DNA of 64,000 bases from Geobacteraceae bacterium (GCA_016720395.1 JADKKR010000009.1:124001-188000), one strand, 5' to 3'. Positions 54,639-63,771 are shown, counted from the first letter of the stretch. The notes: generated from the sequence alone by a model not told the origin. Numbers and translations: made by a program.

Positions 54639-56273
54639 ATGCCTCTCAGCTTGATTGAAGGCGCCCTGGGTGGAATCGGTCTGTTCCTGTTAGGTATGCG
54701 TCTGATGTCGGACGGTATCCGCACGGTTGCCGATGCCCGTATCCGGCGCATTTTTTCCCTGTTCACATCTAACCGCTTGTATTCAGTCCTCTTCGGGATT
54801 GCCATGTCAATGGCTGTCAATTCCGGAAGTGCGGCGGTTGTCTTCACTATCGGCCTGGTGAATGCCGGCGTCCTGAATGCCTTTCAGGCTATGAGCGTTC
54901 TCGGAGGAGTCCTGATAGGGGCCTCGTTGACCCTTCACCTGCATATAATCCCCTACAGCCTTATTGCAACGCCACTGGTCTTTACGGGAGTACTGTTCAA
55001 GTTCTTTGCCCGGCGCAGGCGTTTTACCAATGCCGGTGATCTGCTGCTTGGTATTGGGCTCCTGTTTCTCGGACTGACCCTTCTGGAGGGCAGTTACCGG
55101 CCGATTAACCATCACCCGCTCTATGAGGTTTTCAGCGGAATCTTTTATCGCATGACGTTCATGGCGGCACTGTTTGGGGCGATCGTTTCATTTCTGGTTC
55201 AGTCGGCGTCTTCCTCCATCTCCATAATTGCTTCACTCATGCAGAATCATCAACTGAATGCTGAACTGTCGTCGGCCATGGTAGCCGGCGGGCTGGTCGG
55301 TGTCGCCTTCATGGGTAATCTTGCCTCTCTGGGAGGAAACAGCATCTCCCGACGTGTTGCGGCACTGTTTCTCGGTATGTCTCTGATTGTATCGCTGCTG
55401 TTTGTTCTGGCCTCTCCACTGCTTATGGATGCCGGTCTGCCGGGGGTAACACCGGTCAGCGGCGCTGATGTGTTCAGTCGTCTTTCCTGGCTGCATTCTG
55501 CAGCAAGCCTCTTTGCGGCCCTCTGCTCGGTAGTACTGAGCGGACCGGTTTCACGTTTGCTGGCATCGACCGACAGATCCCCACATACAAATGGAGCTGA
55601 TTCTGCACAGCCGTGCGCAAGTTATCTTGATATCCGGATAATCAATACTCCGACCATTGCCATTGATCAGGCCCGTAAAGAGATTCTGCGCATGATGCAT
55701 GTAGCGTCGTTTATGTACGCAGATGTCCGGGAGATTCTGTTTGAATATGATTCCCGAAGGGCTGAAACAATCCGTCAGCATGAAAGGGTTCTTGATTCAC
55801 TGAATCATGAAATAACCTCCTATCTGGCGGTGCTTTCCCGATCCACGAAGAGCGCGGAAATCAGCTATGAGATCCCCGGGCTCCTCCATACCGTATCAGT
55901 TCTGGAGCATATCGGTGACCGGTGTGAAGAGGTGCTGGACGGAATCATTGCCCGCAAGGAGGCCGGTGCGATTTTCTCTGCGGCTGCCATGGATGATCTT
56001 AAAATCCTGATAGCGGTTGTCGGGGATGTCATGGCTGCTACGGAAGATGTGGTCAGAAGCGGTCACCCTCTGGAGACAGAGGCCCTTCATCAGTTAAAGC
56101 ATACTGCGCGCAATCGGTTTGAAGCAGTAAAGCAGGCTCATTTTGAAAGGATCAGTTCCGGCGTTTGTCCGACCCAGGCCATGATGCTATTCAGCGAGAT
56201 GGAGTCGGCAATTGTCGCTATTGCAGAGCTCTGCTGGAGCATCCTCGGAATGCCGGTCAGGAGGGCGGGGTGA
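54639..56273 (+). CDS. Na/Pi cotransporter family protein with PhoU-like tail
   Basis: 544-residue membrane protein. The N-terminal 310 residues contain the repeated NptA-type membrane domain (GIGLFLLGMRLMSDGIRT, LVQSASSSISIIASLMQN, AGGLVGVAFMGNLASLGGN). The first signature reads MAVNSGSAAVVFTI, less canonical than the second. After a helical switch region, residues from about 340 on form a PhoU-like helical domain. It likely imports or senses phosphate. It overlaps ppx by four bases. Confidence 0.85.
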   Translation: MPLSLIEGALGGIGLFLLGMRLMSDGIRTVADARIRRIFSLFTSNRLYSVLFGIAMSMAVNSGSAAVVFTIGLVNAGVLNAFQAMSVLGGVLIGASLTLHLHIIPYSLIATPLVFTGVLFKFFARRRRFTNAGDLLLGIGLLFLGLTLLEGSYRPINHHPLYEVFSGIFYRMTFMAALFGAIVSFLVQSASSSISIIASLMQNHQLNAELSSAMVAGGLVGVAFMGNLASLGGNSISRRVAALFLGMSLIVSLLFVLASPLLMDAGLPGVTPVSGADVFSRLSWLHSAASLFAALCSVVLSGPVSRLLASTDRSPHTNGADSAQPCASYLDIRIINTPTIAIDQARKEILRMMHVASFMYADVREILFEYDSRRAETIRQHERVLDSLNHEITSYLAVLSRSTKSAEISYEIPGLLHTVSVLEHIGDRCEEVLDGIIARKEAGAIFSAAAMDDLKILIAVVGDVMAATEDVVRSGHPLETEALHQLKHTARNRFEAVKQAHFERISSGVCPTQAMMLFSEMESAIVAIAELCWSILGMPVRRAG

Positions 56274-57199
56274 CCGGTACACGTGTGGCGGCAATCGATT
56301 TTGGAACAAACACCGCCCGTCTGCTGATAGCGGACCGGCGACCGGACGGCAGTTTTAAGCTCGTCAGGATCGAGCGCGAGATTGTCAGGATGGGTGGTGG
56401 CTTCAGCAAGGAGACGGGACTGTCAGCCGATGCCATTCAACGCGGTTCCCACTGTCTGCAACGCTTTGCCGGGATTCTGAACGAATACGGTGTGAGAAAT
56501 CCACGGGCTGTTGCCACCAGTGCCGTCAGGGATGCGATCAATGGACAATCCTTTATAGGGCAGATATACCGACAGACCGGAATAGCTCTGACTGTCATCG
56601 ATGGCGAGCAGGAAGGGATCCTGACGCTGACCGGCGTCGTTGCCGGACTGGACTGTCAGCCGGACCACCTGATGGTCTTCGATGTCGGCGGAGGAAGTAC
56701 GGAATACACCCTGTCACACGGGGGTGAAGCGGTTTTCGTCAGGAGCATCCCTTTGGGGGTTGTTCGACTTACCGAGGGCACGGCTACGGCAGCAGAGATG
56801 TCCGAAAAGATCGAGAAGGAGCTGTGTCTGCTGTCAAACGAACTGTCTGATTCTTTGGTCGCCGCACCGGATCAAGGCACGCTGCTTGTTGGAACCGCCG
56901 GAACAGCGACGACCCTGGCAGCCATCAGCATGAAGATGGCAACCTATGATTACCGCAGGGTCCACAATTCGATACTTTCCATTGACGAAATCCGCCGCAT
57001 TTACAGACTGCTGCTGCCGCTTTCTCCAGAAGTGAGGCTGGAAATTCCAGGCCTGGAAAAGGGGAGGGAAGACCTGATAATTGCCGGTATGCTCATTACC
57101 CTGAACACTATGGAGCGCTTCGGGTTCAGATCCTTCAAAGTGAGTGATTACGGACTGCTGGAAGGGCTGATTGTGGTTGATGGACTACCCGGTGCCTGA
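56270..57199 (+). CDS. ppx: Ppx/GppA family exopolyphosphatase
   Basis: Hydrolyses polyphosphate or pppGpp. The ASKHA phosphate loops are clear: VAAIDFGTNTARLLIAD and VFDVGGGSTEYTLS, with TSAVRDAING and GTAGTATTLAAISM further on. GTG at 56270 overlaps the transporter stop (GTGA) and follows AGGAGGG, giving 309 residues, the short single-module form. Coupling to a phosphate transporter suggests phosphate or polyphosphate homeostasis. Its 3' end overlaps the convergent lipoprotein gene by 52 bp. Confidence 0.92.
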   Translation: MTGTRVAAIDFGTNTARLLIADRRPDGSFKLVRIEREIVRMGGGFSKETGLSADAIQRGSHCLQRFAGILNEYGVRNPRAVATSAVRDAINGQSFIGQIYRQTGIALTVIDGEQEGILTLTGVVAGLDCQPDHLMVFDVGGGSTEYTLSHGGEAVFVRSIPLGVVRLTEGTATAAEMSEKIEKELCLLSNELSDSLVAAPDQGTLLVGTAGTATTLAAISMKMATYDYRRVHNSILSIDEIRRIYRLLLPLSPEVRLEIPGLEKGREDLIIAGMLITLNTMERFGFRSFKVSDYGLLEGLIVVDGLPGA

Positions 57200-58119
57200 G
57201 ACGCTGCCTGTGACTCAAGTTTTCGGGCTGTTTCCCGGGCCCGCCCCGCCCTGTCTTCTTCTCCCAATGCCGTGTACACACCGGCAAGGGACTCCTGATT
57301 CTCCAACGCCGCCCGTAAACGCCCGCCTGCCAGATTAACATCGTATGCCCGCTCCAGGTAGGCCGCCGCTTCTCTCAGCTTACCCGCTTTACGCGCTGTC
57401 TCGGCCAGTTCTCCCAGATCAGCGGCAATCTTGCCGCTTTTCCCGATCCGCTTGTCAATCAGCAGGGCTTCATGCAGGAACTGTGTCCCACCGTCATAAT
57501 TTTTCTCATTCCGGGCAACGATTCCCATAATCCGTAACGAATTGGCTTCTTCTTCCAACTGTCCGGCGGAACGGTTCTCGACGAGCGCTTTCCTGGCCAG
57601 GGCATCTGCGTCGCTCCATCTGCCGCGTACGAGTTGGATCCGGCCTGCCAGGTTCAGGCGGCTGCCGAGTGCGTTCCCACGCTCCGCGGCGATAGATTTG
57701 TTGGCCCACTCCAGGGCCGTTTCGGGACGGTTCATGGCCAATTCCAGCAGGGCCTTTTCGTAGGCTGCTTCGGCTGATAGGCGAGAATCGATGCCGGTAA
57801 TTGCAAGGGCCAGGTCGATGCTGGTTTCAGCTTTCTGCAGGCCATGCTGCAGCCGATGCAATCGGGAAAGATTAATCAGTGCCGTTGCCCGTGTGGGATC
57901 GTCCTCGACTGAGGTGCTGAGTGAGAGGGATTGGGCCAGTTGCTTTTCAGCCTCGGGGCTGTCCCCCCTCTGTTCTGCACGGATTCCCCGGGATAATGCC
58001 GTTTCCGCCCGCAGCTGTGCCTCCGGACGGGCAGGCTGCACTTTACCGCCGAAACAGCCCGCCAGCAACAGGGCAATCATGGGAGCGGCCCGCAGGCAAT
58101 AACATGACGGCCTATTCAT
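57148..58119 (-). CDS. TPR-repeat lipoprotein of the MCE cluster
   Basis: Predicted lipoprotein of 323 residues: a signal peptide with the lipobox LLAGC, then tandem helical repeats (ALINLSRLHRLQHGLQKAET, LRIMGIVARNEKNYDGGTQF) and a Ser/Pro-rich tail. The ATG at 58119 lies within the end of the MCE gene (ATGAATAG). It probably docks on the inner face of the outer membrane or the periplasmic side of the inner membrane and scaffolds the MCE machinery (inference). Its 3' end overlaps ppx. Confidence 0.82.
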   Translation of the reverse strand: MNRPSCYCLRAAPMIALLLAGCFGGKVQPARPEAQLRAETALSRGIRAEQRGDSPEAEKQLAQSLSLSTSVEDDPTRATALINLSRLHRLQHGLQKAETSIDLALAITGIDSRLSAEAAYEKALLELAMNRPETALEWANKSIAAERGNALGSRLNLAGRIQLVRGRWSDADALARKALVENRSAGQLEEEANSLRIMGIVARNEKNYDGGTQFLHEALLIDKRIGKSGKIAADLGELAETARKAGKLREAAAYLERAYDVNLAGGRLRAALENQESLAGVYTALGEEDRAGRARETARKLESQAASQAPGSPSTTISPSSSP

Positions 58120-59092
58120 AGCTGTCACCGGTGATGAGGTCCTGTTTCCTGACAGGAACCGATGAATCACGCAACAGCCAGCTGTTCTGCAGGGAATTGA
58201 TCAGGCGGTCGCTACTGAGCATGACGTCTTCTGCCTGGGAGATGAGTCCCGGTATCCTGGGAAAGGACTTTTCGGAGAGCAGGCGCGTCTCGTACGAAAT
58301 CCTGCTGATATTCAAAAGGGTTGTATCAGCTTTATCAAGCAATGCAGGAAGTTTTTTGTCGAGGTGGTCGAGCGTGCTGTTGACGCGGGTGAGGGTAGGG
58401 TTGAGATCGATGCTGTCGATCTTCTTATTGGTGCTGTCCATCAGAATGGTGGCCCGTGAAGTGACGAGCTGCACGTTGTCGGCGGCTGAAACTAGCAGCC
58501 GGTCAGCGTTTTGCCGGGTTCCCTCGAGATTGCGGGTCAGCTGTTCCGCATTGCGGATCGTTTTTTTGAGGTCGCCATCGGGATCATTGATATACCGGGT
58601 GATACCGTTGACCTCGGCCAGCAGAGTTTTCACCTGTTTCGCGACTTCATCGGCCAGTTCATCCAACGACCTTGTGGGGATGAAGACGATCGAGTCCTTA
58701 TCCTTTAACTGAGTCTTATCAGGCGAACCGACCGATATGGTTATGACGCTGTCCCCGACCAGACCTTCCTTGACCAACTTGGCTATGGAGTCGCTTCTGA
58801 TCCAGCTGAGATAATCCGCATCGATCTCAAGGGAAACATCCACCATTGCCAGATTGTTCAGGGAAATGCCCGTGACCCTCCCGATTCTGAAGCCGGATAG
58901 CTTCACAGGCATGCCTTTTGTGAAACCGGTTCCGCTATCAGTCGTAAAGCTCAGGCTGTACTTCCTGGTGAAGAAATCCTTCTGCAAGCCGAACAGCACG
59001 GCTGCGATCAGGATGCCTGCCAGGGCAGTCGCAATGAAGATGCCTATCTTGCGTTCCAGATTCCTGAATCGGGGGTCTTCTTTGTGTATCAT
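58112..59092 (-). CDS. MCE-domain (MlaD-like) lipid-transport protein
   Basis: 326-residue protein with one N-terminal membrane helix (IGIFIATALAGILIAAVLF) and an MCE domain at about 40-120 (LSFTTDSGTGFTKGMPVKLS, GLVGDSVITIS). It is followed by a long helical region (about 130-310), as in tunnel-forming MCE proteins. The family moves phospholipids across the periplasm with an MlaE permease and MlaF ATPase. Here an ATPase-like gene overlaps it by four bases, but no MlaE permease gene is nearby. Confidence 0.88.
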   Translation of the reverse strand: MIHKEDPRFRNLERKIGIFIATALAGILIAAVLFGLQKDFFTRKYSLSFTTDSGTGFTKGMPVKLSGFRIGRVTGISLNNLAMVDVSLEIDADYLSWIRSDSIAKLVKEGLVGDSVITISVGSPDKTQLKDKDSIVFIPTRSLDELADEVAKQVKTLLAEVNGITRYINDPDGDLKKTIRNAEQLTRNLEGTRQNADRLLVSAADNVQLVTSRATILMDSTNKKIDSIDLNPTLTRVNSTLDHLDKKLPALLDKADTTLLNISRISYETRLLSEKSFPRIPGLISQAEDVMLSSDRLINSLQNSWLLRDSSVPVRKQDLITGDSYE

Positions 59093-59760
59093 TTGCTCCT
59101 CGAGGCAGACTCAACGGATTCATGTGTCCGAACGACCATATCCACCGGAAAGTCTCCTGCCAGATCCGGCGAAGAGGTGAGGTACAGTGATATCCTGTCT
59201 TTGTCTGCAGTATGAAACCCGGTTGTTACCCGGATAAAAGTCTCGCGTGCAGCCGGATGACCACTCTCCATACAGTTTATGTAAAGCATGATGCGTGGTT
59301 GACGCAGGAACATTCGAACGATTGAAGCCAACCGCTTTTCGTGGTGAGTGAGGTGCGCCGGCATCGCCATGATGTCGCCTGAATATCCCAGACTGGCAAG
59401 ATAATCAAGCGCATTCTGTTCAGCTTCAGCTGAAACACCACCGGTCTGGTACATCAGGGGTAAGGTGATATTTTCCCACATTTTGAGATTGGAGACCAAA
59501 CCGCCGTCGGCAGGTACAACACCGATTTGTTGGCGAAGGCGATACATCTGTGATTTATCAAGACCGGCAAGATCAAATCCGTCGATGAGAATCGATCCAC
59601 GGGTTGGTTGTATCAGGCCGGTAACCAGTCGCATCAGAGCAGTGCTTACGTCTTCACGCGGGGTGACAATCAGGACTGAGCAGCCAGCCTCGATGTCACA
59701 GGAAAATCCCTCAAAAAAAGAGGGGAGGCTGACATCTCTAAATGATAGAATACGAGACAT
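59089..59760 (-). CDS. Degenerate MlaF-like ABC ATPase homologue (catalytic motifs lost)
   Basis: 223-residue protein with the overall ABC-ATPase layout, including the Q-loop-like IGVVPADGGLVSNLKMWENI typical of MlaF. The Walker A place reads TPREDVSTA (no Gly-Lys-Ser/Thr), the signature place LTHHEK, the Walker B place IMLYINCME without Asp-Glu, and the switch His is replaced by Ser in LTSSPDLAG. It is unlikely to bind or split ATP. The frame is intact over its full length, so it is probably a structural partner, not a pseudogene. It heads the cluster with the MCE and lipoprotein genes. Confidence 0.8.
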   Translation of the reverse strand: MSRILSFRDVSLPSFFEGFSCDIEAGCSVLIVTPREDVSTALMRLVTGLIQPTRGSILIDGFDLAGLDKSQMYRLRQQIGVVPADGGLVSNLKMWENITLPLMYQTGGVSAEAEQNALDYLASLGYSGDIMAMPAHLTHHEKRLASIVRMFLRQPRIMLYINCMESGHPAARETFIRVTTGFHTADKDRISLYLTSSPDLAGDFPVDMVVRTHESVESASRSK

Positions 59761-59931
59761 GCTTCATAGTAACGTTAAAGCTTGGATATTTCCAGTTTTG
59801 ATTGCTGTTATTGCAGCAGCATCTGCGGCAAGAGTACGTCCGGCTTAGCCTCTTTCTGTGCGCTGAAATTATAAATGAAGCCTTGAGAGGTAAATCCTGC
59901 AAGTGTTTTATTACGCTCAGTAATCAATTTA

Positions 59932-59960
59932 TTGTGCTTGATTCATTGATGCGGTATAAG
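59932..59960 (+). promoter_or_regulatory. Likely sigma-70 promoter of the OmpA-family gene
   Basis: TTGTGC (59932-59937), a 17-bp spacer and TATAAG (59955-59960) lie about 45 bp before the ATG at 60005. Confidence 0.5.
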
Positions 59961-60004
59961 AATAACAACGTACGATGTGGAAATATTCAAAAAGGGGAAT
60001 TTGC

Positions 60005-61261
60005 ATGAAGATACGGATCAGTATTATTCTGGCAGCCTGCATCATATTAACAACGACCTCGGTATTCGGAGCAAACAGGGCGGAGCAGTTTTCAATATCC
60101 CCCGTTATCGGGGGGTACCTTTTTGACGGCAAGCAACATCTGGATACAAACCTGATTTATGGCGTACGGGCGGGTTACAATGTTACGGACAATTTTGGGG
60201 TAGAAGCGCTGTTTGATTACGTCAATACGGAGCCAACCAGAGCAAAAAACAGATTCGAGATGAATCGTTACGGCGCCGAACTGCTCTATCACTTTATACC
60301 TGATAATACACTTGTTCCCTATATGGCAGTCGGTTTATCAGGCTTGAACTTCGACGCTTCCGGAGCCGACAAAAAAACCCGTGCTGCGTTCGATTACGGC
60401 CTGGGTCTAAAGTACTTCCTGAACGACAGCATTGCCCTGCGCGGCGATGTGCGACATATTATTTACAGCTACAACTCTCAGACGAAGAACAATCTTGAGT
60501 ACACCCTGGGTGCCTACATCCCTTTTGGCGGCACCAAGCCGGTAGCAAAGGCGGTCCAACTGCCGGTAGCGCCAACGGTGGTCCCGGCGCCCAAGGCTGT
60601 TGACCCTGCCCCTGCTCAGGTTACGCCACCCCCGGCAGCCCCGACGGCAGCAATCAGATTAAGTGCTCCATCTGTAACCAAAGGTCTGCCGGTCACACTC
60701 AGCTGGAATTCGCAGAACGCCTCCGGTTGTGATATCCAGCCGGGTATTGGCCCGGTTCCGCCGCAAGGGTCAAAGTCAATCACACCTACTGTTAGCACCA
60801 AGTACAATCTCGTATGCTCCGGCGCCGGCGGAACAGCTACCAGTTCTGCAGGCGTAACGGTTGTACTTCCTCCTGCTCTTACACCCAGGGCTGCTGCTGC
60901 AGCGGCACGGTTCTGCAGCAAGCCGGCAATTCTCAATATCCAGTTCGACACAGACAAGTCTGATGTCAAACCCCAGTATGAAGCTGACCTGAAAAATGTC
61001 GGCGAGTTCCTCAAAGATTTTCCCAAGGCCCGGGGCGAGATTTCTGGGCATACTGACAGTGTCGGCAGCAACGCATACAATCAGAAACTTTCCGAACGGC
61101 GGGCAGTCAGTGTTGAAACATACATCCGCACAACCTTCGGGATCGGTTCCGGCCGCTTAACCTCCAAAGGGTACGGCGAGACCAGACCGATAGACACCAA
61201 CAAAACCAAGGCCGGAAAAGCCAGGAACCGCCGTATTGAGGCAAACTTCACCTGTGAATAA
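60005..61261 (+). CDS. OmpA-family outer membrane protein with Ig-like insert
   Basis: 418-residue outer-membrane protein. A signal peptide (KIRISIILAACIILTTTSVFG) is followed by an eight-strand-like beta-barrel (to about 180). A Pro/Ala linker and an Ig-like domain come next (about 215-295, LSAPSVTKGLPVTLSWNSQN, with Cys residues in SGCDIQ and NLVCSG). The OmpA peptidoglycan-binding domain completes it (IQFDTDKSDVKP, ISGHTDSVGSNAYNQKLSER). The ATG at 60005 follows AAAGGGGAATTTGC; an upstream in-frame ATG is less suitable. It is monocistronic, with promoter and terminator visible. Confidence 0.88.
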   Translation: MKIRISIILAACIILTTTSVFGANRAEQFSISPVIGGYLFDGKQHLDTNLIYGVRAGYNVTDNFGVEALFDYVNTEPTRAKNRFEMNRYGAELLYHFIPDNTLVPYMAVGLSGLNFDASGADKKTRAAFDYGLGLKYFLNDSIALRGDVRHIIYSYNSQTKNNLEYTLGAYIPFGGTKPVAKAVQLPVAPTVVPAPKAVDPAPAQVTPPPAAPTAAIRLSAPSVTKGLPVTLSWNSQNASGCDIQPGIGPVPPQGSKSITPTVSTKYNLVCSGAGGTATSSAGVTVVLPPALTPRAAAAAARFCSKPAILNIQFDTDKSDVKPQYEADLKNVGEFLKDFPKARGEISGHTDSVGSNAYNQKLSERRAVSVETYIRTTFGIGSGRLTSKGYGETRPIDTNKTKAGKARNRRIEANFTCE

Positions 61262-61285
61262 CATGGGTGTGGCTTGAACATATAG

Positions 61286-61326
61286 ACAGGCCCTTTTGAA
61301 GCATTTCTGAAGGGCCTGTTTTTTTA
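61286..61326 (+). terminator. Rho-independent terminator of the OmpA-family gene
   Basis: A perfect 10-bp stem ACAGGCCCTT/AAGGGCCTGT (61286-61295 and 61310-61319), 14-nt loop, followed by seven T residues. Confidence 0.9.
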
Positions 61327-61388
61327 GTAACCTGACGCCACTACGCGATCATTGTCCTGATATTGCTTAATACAAGGAGGTATGTGCC

Positions 61389-63536
61389 ATGCCTGAAAAC
61401 CAACCCGTTACATCACTGCATCAGTGGAAATTTTTCCGTGCAGGAGGGTTTGATCAGGTCCTTCTCGAAAGTGGAGACGACCTGCTGGCACTGGCCGAAC
61501 TGGACAAAAAACTCTGGTCTGCACTGAGCTGCCCGGTCAATGGAGTTGAGTTTGACAAGCGCACCTTGCAATTGATCGACACGGACAACGATGGCCATAT
61601 TCGGGTACCGGAGTTGCTGGCCGCCTGTGAATGGGCAGGGGCATGCCTCAGCGACCGGCAGCTTTTAGCCGGTGGGAAGCCTGAGCTGCTGCTGTCATCC
61701 ATTGACGGATCTTCAGATGAAGGAAAGAGCGTATTGAATGCGGCCCGGACTTTGCTTAGCAATCTCGGCAAGGGGGATGCCGACCGGATTACTCTTGAGG
61801 ATGTCTGTAATAATGAAAATATGTTTGCCCTGACTCGTTTTAACGGCGATGGGATTATCACACCGGCATCTGCAGATAGCGTGGTGCTTAAGGACTGGAT
61901 TGTAGATATCATGGCCTGTATGGGGAGCGAAACCGATCGGAGTGGCGAGGCCGGAATCAGCCGTGAGATTGTTGAGCGTTTTTCCGGCGAGGCTTCAGCC
62001 TGGCTGGCCTGGAACGATGACCCGTTGGCCGACATAGTGAACCGGTTGCCGGAGGAAGGCCGTGAAGAGGCCATCCAGCTCTGGCACACGCTGAAACCCA
62101 AGGTCGACGACTTTTTCCTGCGTTGCAGTATGGCATCCTATGACAGCAGGGCCATTACTATGATGAACAGTTCCGATGAGAGTTTGACCGCGCTTGCCCA
62201 GCGCAATCTCTCAGAGGCAGGAGATGATATTGCCCTGCTGCCGTTGTCAGCAGTCACGGTGGAATCCGTTCTTGACCTGAAGAGTGGAATTAACCCGGCC
62301 TGGTCTGGTAAGATAATGCAGCTAAATTCTTCGATCCTCCGGCCGCTGATCGGCGAGGTGGCTTCCCTGTCCTCAGTACAGTGGGAAACGCTGAAAGAGT
62401 TTGTTCAAGCATATGAGGAGTGGTGGAGCAGAAGGGTTGAAACACCGGCAACGGGACTTGGGGTGGAACGCCTCAGGCAATGGTCGACTGATGTGCCCGA
62501 AACCGCCATCCTGTCACTGATCGACCGGGATCTGGCCCTGAAGCCAGAATTCGAGGCCATCGAGCAGGTAGAACGACTGATCCGTTATGGCCGGGATTTG
62601 ATGACACTGGCAAACAATTTTGTTTCTTTCAGAGATTTTTATGCCGGACGCGGTAAGGCGATCTTTCAGTCCGGCACCCTGTATATGGATGGTCGCAGCT
62701 TCGATCTCTGCATTGCCGTAACTGATGTAACCAAACACGCCCTGCTGGCCAGCCTGAGCCGGGTGTACCTTGCCTATTGCGACTGTGTCAGAAATGGTGG
62801 CGCAGACAAGATGACTATTGCTGTCGCGATTACCAATGGTGACTGTGATCATCTGCTGGTAGGTCGCAATGGAGTGTTCTTTGACCGGCAGGGTCAGGAT
62901 TGGGATGCCACGATTGTGCGGATTATCGAACACCCGATCAGTCTCCGCCAGGCATTTTGGGCACCCTACAAGCGAATTGCCAAAACGATCGGTGATCAGG
63001 TTCAGAAGATGGCTGCCGCCCGCTCCAGGGCCGCTGAAGAGAAGGCCGCAACCAATGCCATGCAGGCCGGCCAGAAAAAAGACGAACCCAAACCTTCACA
63101 GCAGGCCTTTGATGTCGGCAAGTTTGCCGGGATCTTTGCAGCCATAGGTCTTGCATTAGGCGCACTAGCGACTGCAATTGTCTCGATAGTCAGCGGTTTT
63201 TTCAAGCTCCCCTGGTGGCAGATGCCGCTGGTAATTCTGGGCATCATCGCGCTTATATCCGGTTTTTCAGTGGTTCTTGCCTGTTTCAAGCTGCGTCAGC
63301 GAAACCTGGGCCGCCTCCTGGATGCCAATGGCTGGGCCGTCAATACCCGTGCAAGGATTAACATCCCCTTTGGTGCTTCCCTGACCGGACTGTCCCGGCT
63401 GCCGCCCGGCGCAGTACGCAAGCTGTCCGATCCATTCGAAGAAAAGAAGACCCCTTGGAGAATCTGGGTGTTTCTGATGCTGATTGTCGTCGCACTGCTG
63501 CTTCTCTGGAAAATGAATCTGATCCCGATGTATTAG
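61389..63536 (+). CDS. Large EF-hand membrane protein of unknown function
   Basis: 715-residue protein with no family I can name firmly. A full calcium-binding EF-hand loop lies at residues 64-75 (DTDNDGHIRVPE), and a weaker one (RFNGDGIITPASAD) about 90 residues later. The long middle part is acidic and helical with a beta-rich portion (SGTLYMDGRSFDLCI). Two hydrophobic segments near 580-640 are separated by a short loop, and a third near the end (VFLMLIVVALLLLWKM) anchors the protein in the membrane. SD AAGGAGGTATGTGCC. A terminator-like hairpin follows. Confidence 0.78.
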   Translation: MPENQPVTSLHQWKFFRAGGFDQVLLESGDDLLALAELDKKLWSALSCPVNGVEFDKRTLQLIDTDNDGHIRVPELLAACEWAGACLSDRQLLAGGKPELLLSSIDGSSDEGKSVLNAARTLLSNLGKGDADRITLEDVCNNENMFALTRFNGDGIITPASADSVVLKDWIVDIMACMGSETDRSGEAGISREIVERFSGEASAWLAWNDDPLADIVNRLPEEGREEAIQLWHTLKPKVDDFFLRCSMASYDSRAITMMNSSDESLTALAQRNLSEAGDDIALLPLSAVTVESVLDLKSGINPAWSGKIMQLNSSILRPLIGEVASLSSVQWETLKEFVQAYEEWWSRRVETPATGLGVERLRQWSTDVPETAILSLIDRDLALKPEFEAIEQVERLIRYGRDLMTLANNFVSFRDFYAGRGKAIFQSGTLYMDGRSFDLCIAVTDVTKHALLASLSRVYLAYCDCVRNGGADKMTIAVAITNGDCDHLLVGRNGVFFDRQGQDWDATIVRIIEHPISLRQAFWAPYKRIAKTIGDQVQKMAAARSRAAEEKAATNAMQAGQKKDEPKPSQQAFDVGKFAGIFAAIGLALGALATAIVSIVSGFFKLPWWQMPLVILGIIALISGFSVVLACFKLRQRNLGRLLDANGWAVNTRARINIPFGASLTGLSRLPPGAVRKLSDPFEEKKTPWRIWVFLMLIVVALLLLWKMNLIPMY

Positions 63537-63571
63537 CTGAAAACCTGCCGGGGATAACGAGACCCATCGTT

Positions 63572-63606
63572 CATAAGGGCCGCCAAGCGCGGCCCTTATG
63601 CATTGC
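63572..63606 (+). terminator. Hairpin terminator after the EF-hand gene
   Basis: A perfect 12-bp stem CATAAGGGCCGC/GCGGCCCTTATG with a 5-nt loop. The downstream T-run is weak (CATTGCTATT). Confidence 0.7.
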
Positions 63607-63617
63607 TATTAAGAAAT

Positions 63618-63645
63618 TTGTAATTTCATGGAGTTAAGTTATAAT
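63618..63645 (+). promoter_or_regulatory. Likely sigma-70 promoter of the final gene
   Basis: TTGTAA (63618-63623), a 16-bp spacer and a perfect TATAAT (63640-63645), about 125 bp before the ATG at 63772. Confidence 0.6.
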
Positions 63646-63771
63646 ACTAACTGATTCGTTTCAGCAGGCAGATCTGTTTAAAACTTTTCTTTAGAGCTGG
63701 TCTGGACGTGTATCGCGATTTATGTTCCTGTGAAACTGTTACGATGCACCAGACCTTACGAGGTTGTTTTT

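Noticed and set aside
59759..59848. 29-codon hydrophobic peptide frame divergent from the degenerate ABC gene
   Set aside because: It shares bases with the ABC start codon and has no ribosome-binding site; a small membrane peptide cannot be excluded but is not supported.
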